Assembly (NCBI RefSeq): GCF_018449435.1 | Contig: NZ_JAHCMU010000012.1 | Coordinates: 62,001 to 126,000, forward strand | Length of the DNA: 64,000 bases | DNA from: Flagellimonas sp. 389 | GTDB taxonomy: Bacteria > Bacteroidota > Bacteroidia > Flavobacteriales > Flavobacteriaceae | Direction: 5' to 3' | Shown here: piece by piece, positions 36,084 to 45,778 of the stretch | Numbering within the stretch: the first letter of the stretch is position 1 | How the letters are laid out: every line of letters begins with the position of its first letter | Program-made: the position numbers and the translations under genes | The notes under the pieces: model-generated | Told to the model about the DNA's origin: nothing | The model's input: only the letters and a program-made list of their open reading frames with translations | Database searches by the model: none

Positions 36084-37281
36084 GAATCCTGAAGGTAATT
36101 TCTTTCCAAATATCCGAAGCAACATCTGGCTTCGTCTTCAAACCAAACGTTTTTATATCTAAATTCTTATCGATAAAAGTGATTTTATTCGTATCACCAC
36201 CAAAACCAGCACCTTCATCCTTCAATGAATTTAGTACTATCGCATCAAGATTTTTACGTTGTAGTTTTACTTTTGCATTATCCAGTTCATTTTCGGTTTC
36301 CAAAGCAAATCCCACGAGATATTGTTTGGTCTTGTTTTCGCCAAGAGAAAATAAAATATCTGGGTTTCGTTCCAGTTCGATACTTAAATCACCTTCCTTC
36401 TTTTTAATTTTTTCTTGGGCTACATGTTTTGGACGATAGTCCGCCACTGCCGCCGCACATATAGCTATATCAATATTATTGTAATGCTCATGGCAAGCAT
36501 CGTACATTTCTTGTGCGGATGTGACATTGATTACATCGACAGCATTGTGCTGAATATATAGATTGGTAGGCCCTGAAACCAAGATTACTTTAGCTCCCAA
36601 CTCGGCTGCATGTTTTGCAAGTTCAAAACCCATAGTTCCCGAGGAACGATTGCCCAAAAAACGAACGGGGTCTATTGCTTCGTGGGTAGGTCCTGCCGTA
36701 ATGAGCACTTTTTTTCCATTTAAAGGAAGTCCCTTTGCTAAATCTTCTTGAATAAATTGAACTATGGTTTCTGGTTCCGCCATTCGGCCCTCTCCATGAA
36801 GACCACTGGCCAATTCTCCAGACTCCGCGGGTATCATAACATTTTCAAAAGATGCCAATTTTTCAAAAGATGCCTTGGTAGTTGGATGCTTGTACATATC
36901 CAAATCCATAGCTGGGGCAAAATAAACGGGACATTTTGCTGATAAATACGTTGCCATGAGCAAATTGTCGCAAGTGCCGTGCGCCATCTTGGAAAGTGTG
37001 TTGGCAGTTGCTGGAGCTATAATTAAAATATCTGCCCATAACCCTAATTCCACATGGTTGTTCCAAGAGATACTGCCATCTTCTTGGTTGATAAAATCAA
37101 TAGAGACCGGATTCTTGGATAATGTGGATAAAGTAAGAGGGGCAACAAAAGAGCTGGCACTTTGGGTCATTACAATTTTGACCTCGGCACCAGCTTTTAT
37201 CAATAACCTAACAAGAAATGTGGTTTTGTAAGCGGCAATTCCTCCGGTAATCCCCAAAAGGATGTGTTTACCGCTCAGCAT
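36076..37281 (-). CDS. coaBC: Bifunctional phosphopantothenoylcysteine decarboxylase/synthetase
   Basis: The 401-residue protein has an N-terminal FMN decarboxylase (CoaC, about 1-180; [33 protein letters not shown]) and a C-terminal synthetase (CoaB, about 190-400; [43 protein letters not shown]). It converts phosphopantothenate to 4'-phosphopantetheine in coenzyme A synthesis. It lies two bases after the rpoZ-like gene and overlaps the DUF4835 gene, in the order found across the family. Confidence 0.96.
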   Translation of the reverse strand: MLSGKHILLGITGGIAAYKTTFLVRLLIKAGAEVKIVMTQSASSFVAPLTLSTLSKNPVSIDFINQEDGSISWNNHVELGLWADILIIAPATANTLSKMAHGTCDNLLMATYLSAKCPVYFAPAMDLDMYKHPTTKASFEKLASFENVMIPAESGELASGLHGEGRMAEPETIVQFIQEDLAKGLPLNGKKVLITAGPTHEAIDPVRFLGNRSSGTMGFELAKHAAELGAKVILVSGPTNLYIQHNAVDVINVTSAQEMYDACHEHYNNIDIAICAAAVADYRPKHVAQEKIKKKEGDLSIELERNPDILFSLGENKTKQYLVGFALETENELDNAKVKLQRKNLDAIVLNSLKDEGAGFGGDTNKITFIDKNLDIKTFGLKTKPDVASDIWKEITFRIHA

Positions 37282-37283
37282 TT

Positions 37284-37610
37284 CTAGGCGTCTTTCTCAG
37301 TATTTCTGTAGTAGATTTTATCTTCTAACCATTCCATAACCGCTAAGGCATGTGGTTTAGGAAGCTTTTCGTAAAACTTGGAAACTTCTATTTGTTCCTT
37401 GTTCTCGAAAACTTCTTCCAAGCTATCGCTATAAGTTGCAAATTCTTCCAACTTTTCCAACAATTCTTTCTTTATCTCAGAATTGATTTGGATAGCCCTT
37501 TTAGAAGCAATGGAAATCGCTTCGTAAATGTTTTCCGTTTTGTCATCAAATTCGTTTCTATCGTGGGTAACGGTGGAAACCGGAGCTTTTGTATTTTTTA
37601 AATCTTGCAT
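37284..37610 (-). CDS. rpoZ: RNA polymerase omega-like subunit
   Basis: The 108-residue protein contains the Rpb6/omega core TENIYEAISIASKRAIQINS and the conserved C-terminal extension of Bacteroidota omega proteins (KLPKPHALAVMEWLEDKIYY). Omega helps assemble the polymerase core. It lies directly upstream of coaBC and downstream of bamD on the minus strand, a typical neighbourhood. The short size and single motif leave a small doubt. Confidence 0.85.
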   Translation of the reverse strand: MQDLKNTKAPVSTVTHDRNEFDDKTENIYEAISIASKRAIQINSEIKKELLEKLEEFATYSDSLEEVFENKEQIEVSKFYEKLPKPHALAVMEWLEDKIYYRNTEKDA

Positions 37611-37630
37611 ATGGCTGCGTCTTTATCTAT

Positions 37631-38446
37631 TTATTTGGAATCGGAATATACGCTTAATTCCTTTTGTATTTTTTCGGCCAGGTTATCGGCCTTCTTTTTA
37701 AATTTTGTTTCGGGGAAATACTTTATTAAGGTATTGTATGAATCCAAGGCTTCACGCAAACGTTCTTCCTTTCTATTTGGCGTACTGTTTATTGCCAAAC
37801 TTGTAGCCGATTCAATACGGTAATATAGAGCTTCTTCCCTGTAAATAGACCCTGGGTTATCAGAAATGAAATTGTCGAAAGCTGTCATGGCAGATACCAA
37901 GATAGGATAGTTAAATTGCCCTAACTTGTTAAACTGCTTGGCTATTTCTATTTGTTTCTTTTCTTTTTTGGAGGTCAGCTCTCTGGCCATTGCATTGGCC
38001 TCTTCAAAAAATTCTGATTCTGGATAGGTGTTTATAAAATTCTGAAGTTTTGCAAGTGCTTTATCCGTATCGGTTTGGTCCAAGGAATACAATGGGGAAA
38101 GTTCATAGTAGCTTTTGGCACCTAGAAAGGACGCTTCCTGTATTTTATCGCTTTTTGGATATGATTTAATAAATCGTTCAAACTGATAACCTGAGAGGTA
38201 ATAGTCTTCTGTCTTAAAATATGAATCGGCAAAAAAGAACATCACACGTTCACCTTGAGGTTTGCCAACATACTTGGGCACTATCTGTTCAAAGAGCCTA
38301 TTTGCCCTTTTGTAATCTCCTTCATCGTAGTATTTTTGTGCTAAATCGTATTTCGGTTTAACTTCCTCATTTTTAAGTACTTTTTGATACTCACTGCAGG
38401 AAGAAAAAAGAAAGACAATAGCTATTACGGAAAGAATCGGCTTCAT
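37631..38446 (-). CDS. bamD: Outer membrane assembly lipoprotein BamD
   Basis: I choose the ATG at 38446, which gives MKPILSVIAIVFLFSSCSEY with lipobox LFSSC; an ATG 12 bases earlier is possible. The mature part, about 255 residues, has TPR helices (AQKYYDEGDYKRANRLFEQI, YHKPQGERVMFFFADSYFKT-like region with GYQFERFIKSYPKSD). BamD is an outer-membrane lipoprotein of the BAM complex that inserts beta-barrel proteins. It heads the run bamD-rpoZ-coaBC-DUF4835. Confidence 0.9.
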   Translation of the reverse strand: MKPILSVIAIVFLFSSCSEYQKVLKNEEVKPKYDLAQKYYDEGDYKRANRLFEQIVPKYVGKPQGERVMFFFADSYFKTEDYYLSGYQFERFIKSYPKSDKIQEASFLGAKSYYELSPLYSLDQTDTDKALAKLQNFINTYPESEFFEEANAMARELTSKKEKKQIEIAKQFNKLGQFNYPILVSAMTAFDNFISDNPGSIYREEALYYRIESATSLAINSTPNRKEERLREALDSYNTLIKYFPETKFKKKADNLAEKIQKELSVYSDSK

Positions 38447-38462
38447 TTTCAAAAACATTTTG

Positions 38463-38470
38463 CAAAATTA
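38463..38470 (-). promoter_or_regulatory. Possible -7 box of bamD
   Basis: The minus strand reads TAATTTTG (TAnnTTTG) 16 bases before the bamD ATG. A TTTG lies about 25 bases further up, slightly beyond the usual spacing. Confidence 0.35.
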
Positions 38471-38565
38471 GTGATAATGGATGGATTTAAAAAATCAAAT
38501 TAAAATCCAAATGTAACTGTGAAACCAACGATTTACTATGTTTTTAGCTAAGATTTAACTTCCCA

Positions 38566-39456
38566 TTAAACCTTGATAGCTTCAAACTTTTTTAAAAAGC
38601 CCGAGATTCTGTTCTGTAGTTCAATAGTTGCTTTGACCAATGGTAGTCTGACATTAACGGTACAACACCCAAAATAGCTTAAAACAGTTTTGACACCTGC
38701 CGGATTACCTTCCTCAAAAATCAATTTCATCAATGGAAGTAGTTCATGATGAATCTCATAAGCTCTTTCTGGATTGCCATGTCTACCCAAATGAATCATA
38801 CTGGAAAATGCACTGGGAAGACCTTGTCCAAGAACCGAAATCACCCCTGCCCCACCTGCAACAACGGTAGGTAGCGCCGTAAAATCATCCCCGGAAATCA
38901 CCAAAAAATCCGCTGGCTTGTCCTTTAAGATATGGTCTATTTGTACTATATCTGCACACGCTTCCTTAATAGCAACTATTTTGGGAAAGTCGTGGGCAAG
39001 TCTTAACGTAGTTTCGGGAAGCATATTACTTCCTGTCCTAGAAGGAACATTATAAAGAATTATCGGTTTGGGCGATACCTTGGCTATAGCCTTAAAATGC
39101 TGATAAATGCCCTCTTGTGTTGGTTTATTGTAGTAGGGAGAAACCGAAAGAACAGCATCAAACTCCGATAAGTCCAGTTCTGTCAACTCTTCAATAACGG
39201 CTGTAGTGTTGTTCCCGCCAACGCCCAATACCAAGGGAAGTCGCCCTGCATTGGTCTGTATAACAGTTTTAATGACCAGCTGTTTGTCACTTTTGGAAAG
39301 TGTAGCCGCTTCGGCTGTAGTACCCAAGATAACCAAATAATCCACTCCACCATTTATAGAATGTTCAACAACACGTTCAAGTGCTTTTACATCTACCGAA
39401 AAATCTTCCGTAAAAGGGGTTACCAAAGCAACACCCGTACCCATCAAGTTTTCCAT
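38566..39456 (-). CDS. dapA: 4-hydroxy-tetrahydrodipicolinate synthase
   Basis: The 296-residue TIM-barrel protein is DapA, which condenses pyruvate and aspartate semialdehyde in lysine and diaminopimelate synthesis. It shows [48 protein letters not shown] with the proton-relay Tyr, and [12 protein letters not shown] with the Schiff-base Lys. Its ATG shares one base with the stop of the DUF6913 gene. Confidence 0.96.
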   Translation of the reverse strand: MENLMGTGVALVTPFTEDFSVDVKALERVVEHSINGGVDYLVILGTTAEAATLSKSDKQLVIKTVIQTNAGRLPLVLGVGGNNTTAVIEELTELDLSEFDAVLSVSPYYNKPTQEGIYQHFKAIAKVSPKPIILYNVPSRTGSNMLPETTLRLAHDFPKIVAIKEACADIVQIDHILKDKPADFLVISGDDFTALPTVVAGGAGVISVLGQGLPSAFSSMIHLGRHGNPERAYEIHHELLPLMKLIFEEGNPAGVKTVLSYFGCCTVNVRLPLVKATIELQNRISGFLKKFEAIKV

Positions 39457-39989
39457 TACAATTCCTTTAAAACCTTCAAATACTTTTTTAATTCCTTTTT
39501 AAACAGTTTAAAATCTTTTAAGGGAGTACTAAAAATCAAATCATTGAGTTTTGGGTCGAGTGAACTGAAACCCACTTTTAGCCTGGCCGGTGTTTTTACG
39601 GACAATAGCTTCAGCATTAAATTATCCTCTTCATAGTAGTTGATCAACAAATCGTATTCCCTACCCAAAAATTCAAGAACATAGCCATTTTCAATTGCTC
39701 CCTTCTTACCTAGATCTTTATCGGAGTACATTTGAATGGCAAAGGGGGAATTATTGTCATATTCCCGCTTATAACCTATAATTTTGATAGCGTTTGGTCG
39801 CAAAGAGTAATCTTCTATCAACTCGTAAAACAACTCGGCACTTTCAAAATTATCTACGTCAACTATGCAGCCAATGCTAGTAATTCCCTTGTCCCTTTCT
39901 ATTACCGAGGGAGCCTTATTCATCTCCTCCTGTAAATATTTAAGACTTGATTTAACCTTAAATTTATCTTGGAGTCCTTTTAAAAACAT
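39456..39989 (-). CDS. DUF6913-like protein
   Basis: The 177-residue protein has no signal peptide. It starts [20 protein letters not shown] and contains [20 protein letters not shown] and [20 protein letters not shown], similar to a conserved Bacteroidota family upstream of dapA (DUF6913). Its function is unknown. It is the first gene of a pair with dapA and has a well-formed promoter just upstream. Confidence 0.7.
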   Translation of the reverse strand: MFLKGLQDKFKVKSSLKYLQEEMNKAPSVIERDKGITSIGCIVDVDNFESAELFYELIEDYSLRPNAIKIIGYKREYDNNSPFAIQMYSDKDLGKKGAIENGYVLEFLGREYDLLINYYEEDNLMLKLLSVKTPARLKVGFSSLDPKLNDLIFSTPLKDFKLFKKELKKYLKVLKEL

Positions 39990-40007
39990 AATTTTTATGC
40001 ATTTTTA

Positions 40008-40042
40008 CAAAGGTAATTAATCTACCAAGACTACTTAACAAA
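40008..40042 (-). promoter_or_regulatory. Promoter for the DUF6913-dapA pair
   Basis: On the minus strand TTTG (40042-40039) is followed after 23 bases by TACCTTTG (40015-40008), 18 bases before the ATG. This fits the Bacteroidota promoter pattern. Confidence 0.5.
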
Positions 40043-40051
40043 GATAAACAC

Positions 40052-40819
40052 GTGAGATATTTAAAATATCAACAATTTGTTATATTTATAACTTTTTGTT
40101 TTTTGATTTCCTGTAAAAATGATACCGGACAACTCTCCGAAGTCCAGGGAAAGCAAGTAAAAATTGATACTAGTTTTAAGGCTGTCGATTCAATCATTTC
40201 TTTTGTTGCCCCATACAGGAACAGAATAAATGAAGTTCTGGACAGTACTTTAGCCTATGCACCAAAATCGCTTTTACTCGATGATGGCGCCCACAACACT
40301 TCCCTGGGAAATCTGATCGCAGATATTGTTTTAACGGAAACAAGGCCCGTTTTTAAATCCCAAACTGGAAAAGATTTAGATTTTGTGGTTATCAACAGAG
40401 GTGGGCTACGTTCTATTATTTCCTCAGGAAATATAACGGCAAGGCATGCATATGAAGTAATGCCTTTTGAAAATTATATTTCCGTAGTGAAGCTAAATGG
40501 TTCTGCGGTAAGGGAACTTATTGGTTTTCTAACTTCTGCCGAACGTGTACATCCCATAGCTGGAATGCAGATTGTTTTGGACAAAAAAGGAGCTTTGGAT
40601 TCGGTTAATATCAATGGAAGTCCTTTTGATGAGAGTCGCAGCTATTACGTGGCAACTTCTGATTATTTAGTACAAGGCGGTGCCGAAATCGGTTTCTTTA
40701 AAACTGTAGATTCTGTAGCGAATACCGACTATCTGCTTAGAAATGCAATTATTGACCATTTAAGAAAAGTTGACACGCTAAAGGCAATTGTTGACGACAG
40801 ATTCATACAACAAAATTAG
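40052..40819 (+). CDS. 5'-nucleotidase C-terminal domain lipoprotein
   Basis: The 255-residue protein starts at GTG (MRYLKYQQFVIFITFCFLIS) with lipobox LISC, so it is an envelope lipoprotein. The rest matches the C-terminal substrate-binding domain of UshA-type 5'-nucleotidases: SLGNLIADIVLTETRPVFKS, DFVVINRGGLRSIISSGNI, AYEVMPFENYISVVKLNGSA and YYVATSDYLVQGGAEIGFF. The metallophosphatase half is in the next gene, one base after this stop. The two products probably work together on periplasmic nucleotides. Confidence 0.88.
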   Translation: MRYLKYQQFVIFITFCFLISCKNDTGQLSEVQGKQVKIDTSFKAVDSIISFVAPYRNRINEVLDSTLAYAPKSLLLDDGAHNTSLGNLIADIVLTETRPVFKSQTGKDLDFVVINRGGLRSIISSGNITARHAYEVMPFENYISVVKLNGSAVRELIGFLTSAERVHPIAGMQIVLDKKGALDSVNINGSPFDESRSYYVATSDYLVQGGAEIGFFKTVDSVANTDYLLRNAIIDHLRKVDTLKAIVDDRFIQQN

Positions 40820-41731
40820 ATGAAACGTAGAGATTTTTTAACACATACGGCAGCAACCTCAACATTTATAGGATTAGGTGGCCTTGGATTCAATTCCTGT
40901 ACTAATTTTGGTACCAAGCATATTACTATTTTACACACCAACGATGTGCACAGCCATATAGACCCTTTTCCAAGTTCACATTCCCGCTATGCCAATCTTG
41001 GTGGAATTGCCAGAAGGGCAACACTGGTTGAAAAAATACGAAACGAAAACCCCAACACTCTGCTTTTTGATGCCGGGGATATCTTTCAAGGGACTCCTTA
41101 CTTTAATTTTTATGGAGGTGAGTTGGAATTCAAATTAATGAGCAAATTAAAATATGATGCCGCCACCATTGGCAACCATGATTTTGATAATGGTATAGAT
41201 GGACTTTTGGCCCAAGTACCCAATGCCAAGTTTGACTTACTTTCCGCTAACTACGACTTTACCAACACCGTCATGGAAAGTTTTGTAAAGCCCTATAAAA
41301 TTTATTTGGTGGATGGTATAAAAATAGGCGTATACGGCATTGGCATTCAACTTGATGGATTGGTCACAAAAAAATTGTACAAAGAGACCAAGTACCTCGA
41401 CCCCTTTGAAATTGCTTTGGACAATGAGCGTACATTAAAAGAAGAAGAAAAATGCGACATTGTTATCTGTCTATCCCATTTGGGCTATGACTATAAAAAT
41501 CCAGAGCGTCCTTCAGATACGCAACTTGCAGAACGTACGCTCCATACCAACTTGATCATTGGTGGACACACCCATACCTTTTTAGATAAACCCGATGTAC
41601 GTACCAACAAAAATGGGAATTCTGTTTTGGTGAACCAAGTGGGTGCCTATGGCATTAATGTAGGGCGAATCGATTTTTATTTTGATACTGAACAAAATAC
41701 CGCTGCAAAGGGCATAAGCATTAAGGTTTAG
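40820..41731 (+). CDS. Metallophosphatase domain of split 5'-nucleotidase
   Basis: The 303-residue protein begins MKRRDFLTHTAATSTFIGLG, a Tat-type signal (KRRDFL) followed by a lipobox-like FNSC. It has the calcineurin-like metal-binding motifs ITILHTNDVHSHIDPF, LLFDAGDIFQGTPYF, TIGNHDFDNGIDGLL and LIIGGHTHTF, but no C-terminal nucleotidase domain. That domain is encoded by the preceding gene. It probably hydrolyses nucleotides in the periplasm. A copy of its last 33 bases lies at 44029-44061. Confidence 0.9.
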   Translation: MKRRDFLTHTAATSTFIGLGGLGFNSCTNFGTKHITILHTNDVHSHIDPFPSSHSRYANLGGIARRATLVEKIRNENPNTLLFDAGDIFQGTPYFNFYGGELEFKLMSKLKYDAATIGNHDFDNGIDGLLAQVPNAKFDLLSANYDFTNTVMESFVKPYKIYLVDGIKIGVYGIGIQLDGLVTKKLYKETKYLDPFEIALDNERTLKEEEKCDIVICLSHLGYDYKNPERPSDTQLAERTLHTNLIIGGHTHTFLDKPDVRTNKNGNSVLVNQVGAYGINVGRIDFYFDTEQNTAAKGISIKV

Positions 41732-41824
41732 GGTTTGTGCTAGGTCTAAAGATCAAAGAATAAGGATATTTTTCATTTTTCACCAAGTAACTAAACTTGT
41801 GTGTCATCTGTGATAGTATCGCAA

Positions 41825-41865
41825 AAAACCACCCAAAAACGAAGAATTATTTTTGAGTGGCTTAT
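41825..41865 (+). terminator. Possible terminator after the nucleotidase genes
   Basis: CCACCCAAAAA and TTTTTGAGTGG form an 11-bp stem with one mismatch and a 10-base loop, about 95 bases after the stop. The T tract after it is short. Confidence 0.45.
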
Positions 41866-41934
41866 AACACTTCCGGTATGAGGCGTTGCTTGCCTGAAAG
41901 GCGGCTATGGCCTACACCAAATATTGTGGCTTTT

Positions 41935-42279
41935 TTAATTAATGCTGATCACTGATTCTATTTTTAAGACCCAATCATTTTCAAACAAAAACTTGTATAC
42001 GTCTTCTCCCGAACTCACTTCTAAGATAAAGGTCTTTTTACCCGTCGTTTTGCCCTTTTTAAAGGCCACATTGCCCAAGGGTTGGTTCAATAGTTCACCA
42101 CCTCGGGTATTTTTGTTCTTTTTTGATAAAAATGCCCCCAGTAATCCTGTTCCGGGAACTTTAATTTGATCTTGATCAAATGAAATCTTCTTATCGGTTA
42201 TCACTAGCTGCCCAGGAAATGCCTGTAGTTTCTTCTTGTACCACATGACCTTTTCGTCCAATAAAATGTTTTCTTCCAT
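41935..42279 (-). CDS. PH-like domain protein, 114 aa
   Basis: The 114-residue soluble protein lacks a signal peptide. Its pattern of short strands (MWYKKKLQAFPGQLVITDKK, ISFDQDQ, GKKTFILEVSSGEDVYKFLF, then a final helix NDWVLKIESVIS) resembles bacterial PH-like or GRAM-like domains; this is a structural guess. It sits downstream of the DUF285 lipoprotein on the same strand, 61 bases away, and has no counterpart in the second duplicated unit. Confidence 0.55.
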   Translation of the reverse strand: MEENILLDEKVMWYKKKLQAFPGQLVITDKKISFDQDQIKVPGTGLLGAFLSKKNKNTRGGELLNQPLGNVAFKKGKTTGKKTFILEVSSGEDVYKFLFENDWVLKIESVISIN

Positions 42280-42340
42280 AATTATTCGTTTTTAGTTGGT
42301 TATGGTCAGTAATTGCACTAACATTTTAACTATAAAATAT

Positions 42341-43828
42341 CTATGGGCATAATTCTTGAATGTTTAACCCGGGTAAGTCCCAATCGTTATCATCAATGAG
42401 AAAATCAGCTGCTATACTAGCTACATTTTCACAGATAGTGATATTCAGCATACCACAGATAATATCGGCCGGCCCATCGTTTTCCTGTACAAAACTGGCC
42501 CAACCGATTACTGTGGCATTCATGCTTGTAAAGGTCATTCCACTGTTATCGAACATTGCCAGCATGTTATTTACACTGCCAATGTTCCAACCACCTATAT
42601 CTTGATCGAACGAGGAAGCATCAGCGAACATAGCGAACATATTTTCTACATTGGATACATTCCATGAACCGATATTTTGATCAAATAAAGTTGCTCCGGT
42701 AAACATGGCTGACATATCTTTAACGCTCGACACATTCCATGAACCGATATCTTGATTGAAGGAAGAAGCACTGGTGAACATGGAAACCATATCTTGAACA
42801 TTGCCAACATTCCATTCACCAATATCTTGATCAAATAGGGCAGCACCTCCAAACATTGATTCCATTTTGGTAACATTTGCCACATTCCATGAACCGATAT
42901 CCTGGTTGAACGAGGTAGCTCCAAAAAACATTTTGGACATGTCGGTGACTTTTTCCGTATTCCATTGGCCAATATCACCATTAAACGACAACGCATCGGT
43001 AAACATAGCATTCATATCCACAATAGTACTTACATCCCAATTGCCTATATCCCCGTTAAATTGTTTGGCGTTTAAGAACATACCCAAAAGGGAAGAGACT
43101 TGTGATAGGTCGGGCACATCGGTCGCTTTATAGACCATATTCTCACAGTCCGCGAATGCTGCGGCCAAGCTCTCCCAACCGATATTGCCCCATTGATCTA
43201 TACTTATAAGTTTGGGCGCACTTGGAAGCCCTAACATTATTATGCCGGGAAAATTTCCTTGAATTGCCACGACATGGTCTCCGGCCGTTCCATAAGAATG
43301 CTCAATATTTTCATCTTTGGTAATATTCTCAATGGTACCGTCTCCCCAATCGATCATAAAATCATATGCCAAACCTTCTACTAAGCCTATCGTTATACTT
43401 TCTCCATCCATATCGGTCTTCCAAGTGGTCACAAAAGTTTCGTTCACATCTTGGACAATAACCTTGACTTTCGCATTGGCTTCTTCTGCACCATCGGAAA
43501 CGCTTACGGTAAGGGTATGCTCCGTTTTGGTCTCAAAATCCAGGGATTTTCCAGTGGATAGGCTAAGAACACCGGCATCGGTAATCTCAAAAAGCCCATC
43601 ATCGTTTGTTGTTATAGAAAATGTAAGACCGTCCCCATCTGGATCGGTCGCCTTTACCGTTCCAATAGTTTGGGTATCCGCTATATCTTCGGAAACGGTA
43701 AAGGACTGTTCCGCTATGACCGGGGCCTTGTTCTCTTCCTCTGGGGTCACACTGGGCGAATTATCTTTGCCACAGGAGAACATAAAAAGAGAAAGACACA
43801 GGAATAGATAACTGTTCTTTAATTTCAT
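42341..43828 (-). CDS. Cadherin-like/DUF285 repeat lipoprotein, copy 1
   Basis: The 495-residue protein has a lipoprotein signal ([12 protein letters not shown]) and is probably surface exposed. Residues about 33-130 form a cadherin-like domain (IAEQSFTVSEDIADTQTIGT, ATDPDGDGLTFSITT). From about 240 it has eight units of about 25 residues of the BspA-type DUF285 repeat (W-N-V-x-x-V-x-x-M-x-x-M-F then A-x-x-F-N-Q-D-I-G). Such repeats are found in adhesins and host- or surface-binding proteins. A paralogue with nine units lies at 44191-45771. Function in adhesion is inferred from the repeat family. Confidence 0.87.
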   Translation of the reverse strand: MKLKNSYLFLCLSLFMFSCGKDNSPSVTPEEENKAPVIAEQSFTVSEDIADTQTIGTVKATDPDGDGLTFSITTNDDGLFEITDAGVLSLSTGKSLDFETKTEHTLTVSVSDGAEEANAKVKVIVQDVNETFVTTWKTDMDGESITIGLVEGLAYDFMIDWGDGTIENITKDENIEHSYGTAGDHVVAIQGNFPGIIMLGLPSAPKLISIDQWGNIGWESLAAAFADCENMVYKATDVPDLSQVSSLLGMFLNAKQFNGDIGNWDVSTIVDMNAMFTDALSFNGDIGQWNTEKVTDMSKMFFGATSFNQDIGSWNVANVTKMESMFGGAALFDQDIGEWNVGNVQDMVSMFTSASSFNQDIGSWNVSSVKDMSAMFTGATLFDQNIGSWNVSNVENMFAMFADASSFDQDIGGWNIGSVNNMLAMFDNSGMTFTSMNATVIGWASFVQENDGPADIICGMLNITICENVASIAADFLIDDNDWDLPGLNIQELCP

Positions 43829-43830
43829 CT

Positions 43831-44031
43831 TTGTATAATTTTAAATTTTACACAAATTGAGATTTCTTGTTGATAGTTAAACTGTTAAATGAACGGATAC
43901 AGCTGTTCGTTTGATAAATGCCCACTTTGAGTTGACGAAATTTTATGGAAATGTCCTAAAAATAGGTGTACAGTTGGGCCGGATCAAGATTTTCCATAAC
44001 AACCCTGCTAAAACCATACATATTGACCACC
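43831..44031. repeat. Triplicated regulatory repeat, copy A
   Basis: This roughly 200-bp stretch upstream of the first DUF285 lipoprotein matches copy C (47088-47290) along its whole length at roughly 85% identity by eye, and copy B over its first 130 bp. It contains the dyad at 43885-43914. It breaks off abruptly at a copied tail of the nucleotidase gene. The gene-free stretch 43829-44190 holds this repeat, the copied tail and a terminator. Confidence 0.85.
43885..43914. promoter_or_regulatory. Operator-like dyad A
   Basis: TTAAATGAAC, ten bases, then GTTCGTTTGA form an inverted repeat with mismatches at two positions. It lies 57 bases before the lipoprotein ATG, at the same distance as in the other copies. 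The shape suits a dimeric regulator; the regulator is unknown. Confidence 0.5.
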
Positions 44032-44061
44032 GCTGCAAAAGGCATAAGCATTAAGGTTTAG
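44029..44061 (+). pseudogene. Copied 3' tail of the nucleotidase gene
   Basis: Thirty-two of 33 bases match positions 41699-41731, including the TAG stop of the metallophosphatase gene. It has no start or upstream coding part. The similarity continues loosely into the following DNA (CTGTGATA and a hairpin), so it marks the junction of a tandem duplication. Confidence 0.85.
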
Positions 44062-44135
44062 TTTTTTAGGTCCTAAAAAATGTCTTTTCAAGGAATTACC
44101 AACCTTGAATACCACCTGTGATATGAGCACATAAA

Positions 44136-44168
44136 AAAACCGCCCTTAAAAATTCTAAGGGCGGTTTT
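44136..44168. terminator. Terminator after DUF285 copy 2
   Basis: AAAACCGCCCTTA pairs perfectly with TAAGGGCGGTTTT across a 7-base loop, with T-rich or A-rich flanks on both sides. It ends 22 bases after the stop of the minus-strand lipoprotein gene. Confidence 0.8.
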
Positions 44169-44190
44169 ATAACATCTTAACGATCAGGTT

Positions 44191-45771
44191 TTATTGGCAC
44201 CCATCAGTAGCTAATCCTTCTAGCTCCCAACCTTTTAAGACAAGATAAGCAGCTGCATCATATACTTCATCAATAATATCACAGGCCACCATACCTGCCA
44301 TACCACAGGTAATTCCCGCTGGTTCTCCGCCATTATTTTCTACAAAATAGGACCAACCGATCACCGTGTTGTTTATGCTTGCCTCGGACATTCCACTGTT
44401 ATCGAACATGTTTTCCATTTTGTTTATACTGCCAATGTCCCAACTGCCCAAATCTTGGTCGAATAAGGTAGCTTCATTGAACATGCCGGCCATGTTGGTG
44501 ACATTTTCCGTATTCCATCCACCAATATCCTGGTTGAAATTGGATGCTCCGTTGAACATATCAAACATCTTTGTAACGCTTGACACGTTCCATGTACCAA
44601 TGTTCCCGTTAAAGGAAGAAGCACTTTGAAACATACCGGCCATATTGGTGACGTTTTCTGTATTCCAATCACCTATATCTTGGTTGAACAAAGATGCACC
44701 ATTAAACATAGAACGCATTAATGTAACGCTCGACACATTCCACCCACCAATATCCTGGTTGAACTTGGATGCCCCTAAGAACATGTTGGACATGTAGGTG
44801 ACATTTTCCGTATTCCAATCACCTATATCCTGATTGAAATTGGATGCTCCTAAGAACATGTCGGACATGTCGGTGACATTGTTCGTTATCCACCCACCAA
44901 TTTTCTGGTCAAAGGAAGAAGCACCTGCGAACATACCGTTCATATCCACAATAGTCTCTACATCCCAATTGCCTATATCCCCGTTAAATTGTTTAGCTTT
45001 AAAGAACATTTTATTAAGAGAAGAGACTTGTGATAGGTCGGGCACATCGGTCGCTTTGTAGACCATATTCTCACAGTTCTCGAATGCATATGAAAAGCTC
45101 TCCCACTTGTTATTGCCCCATTGATCTATACTTATAAGTTTGGGCGCACTTGGAAGTAATGTCATTCTTATTCTGGGAAAATTTCCTTGAATTGCCACAA
45201 CATGGTCACCGGCCGTTGCATACGAATGTTCTATATCTTCATCTTTGTTAATATTCGCAATGGTGCCATCTCCCCAATCGATCATAAAATCATATGCCAA
45301 ACCTTCTACTAAGCCTATCGTTATGCTCTCTCCATCCTCAGTGGTCTTCCAGGTGGTCACAAAACTATCTAGATCCTCTACCAGGTTGTCGATTATATTA
45401 AGCACAATGATCTTAACTTTCGCACTGACCTCATTGGTACCATCGGAAACACTTATGGTAATCGTATGTTCCGTTTTGGTCTCAAAATCCAAGATTTTTT
45501 CACCGGATAGACCAAGTACACCTTCACTGGTGATTACAAATAGATCATTATCGTTTGTCTCTATAGAAAACGTAAGGCTGTCCCCATCTGGATCGGTCGC
45601 CTTTACCGCTCCAATATTCTTTGTTGTAAACGTCTCGTAAAACTCAAAGGACTGATCAGCTATGACCGGGGCCTTGTTCTCTTCCTCTGGGGTCACACTG
45701 GGCGAATCATCTTTGCCGCAGGAGAACATAAAAAGAGAAAGACTAAAAAATAGGTACATGTTCTTTTTCAT
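44191..45771 (-). CDS. Cadherin-like/DUF285 repeat lipoprotein, copy 2
   Basis: The 526-residue protein starts [20 protein letters not shown] (lipobox MFSC) and parallels copy 1: cadherin-like domain (about 35-135), a shared central part ([20 protein letters not shown]), and nine DUF285 units of about 25 residues, one more than copy 1. Long stretches of the central part are nearly identical at DNA level, which suggests recent duplication or gene conversion. Its C-terminus ([13 protein letters not shown]) differs from copy 1. It is probably a surface adhesin-like lipoprotein, but no ligand is known. Confidence 0.87.
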   Translation of the reverse strand: MKKNMYLFFSLSLFMFSCGKDDSPSVTPEEENKAPVIADQSFEFYETFTTKNIGAVKATDPDGDSLTFSIETNDNDLFVITSEGVLGLSGEKILDFETKTEHTITISVSDGTNEVSAKVKIIVLNIIDNLVEDLDSFVTTWKTTEDGESITIGLVEGLAYDFMIDWGDGTIANINKDEDIEHSYATAGDHVVAIQGNFPRIRMTLLPSAPKLISIDQWGNNKWESFSYAFENCENMVYKATDVPDLSQVSSLNKMFFKAKQFNGDIGNWDVETIVDMNGMFAGASSFDQKIGGWITNNVTDMSDMFLGASNFNQDIGDWNTENVTYMSNMFLGASKFNQDIGGWNVSSVTLMRSMFNGASLFNQDIGDWNTENVTNMAGMFQSASSFNGNIGTWNVSSVTKMFDMFNGASNFNQDIGGWNTENVTNMAGMFNEATLFDQDLGSWDIGSINKMENMFDNSGMSEASINNTVIGWSYFVENNGGEPAGITCGMAGMVACDIIDEVYDAAAYLVLKGWELEGLATDGCQ

Positions 45772-45778
45772 CTTTACT

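Noticed and set aside
42646-43011. 121-residue frame with repeated motifs inside DUF285 copy 1
   Set aside because: It shares the strand of the lipoprotein gene in a shifted frame; the repeats merely mirror the DUF285 units.
43317-43811. 164-residue antisense frame over the cadherin-like part
   Set aside because: It is a shadow of the lipoprotein gene on the other strand, with low-complexity Ser/Val-rich sequence and no start context.
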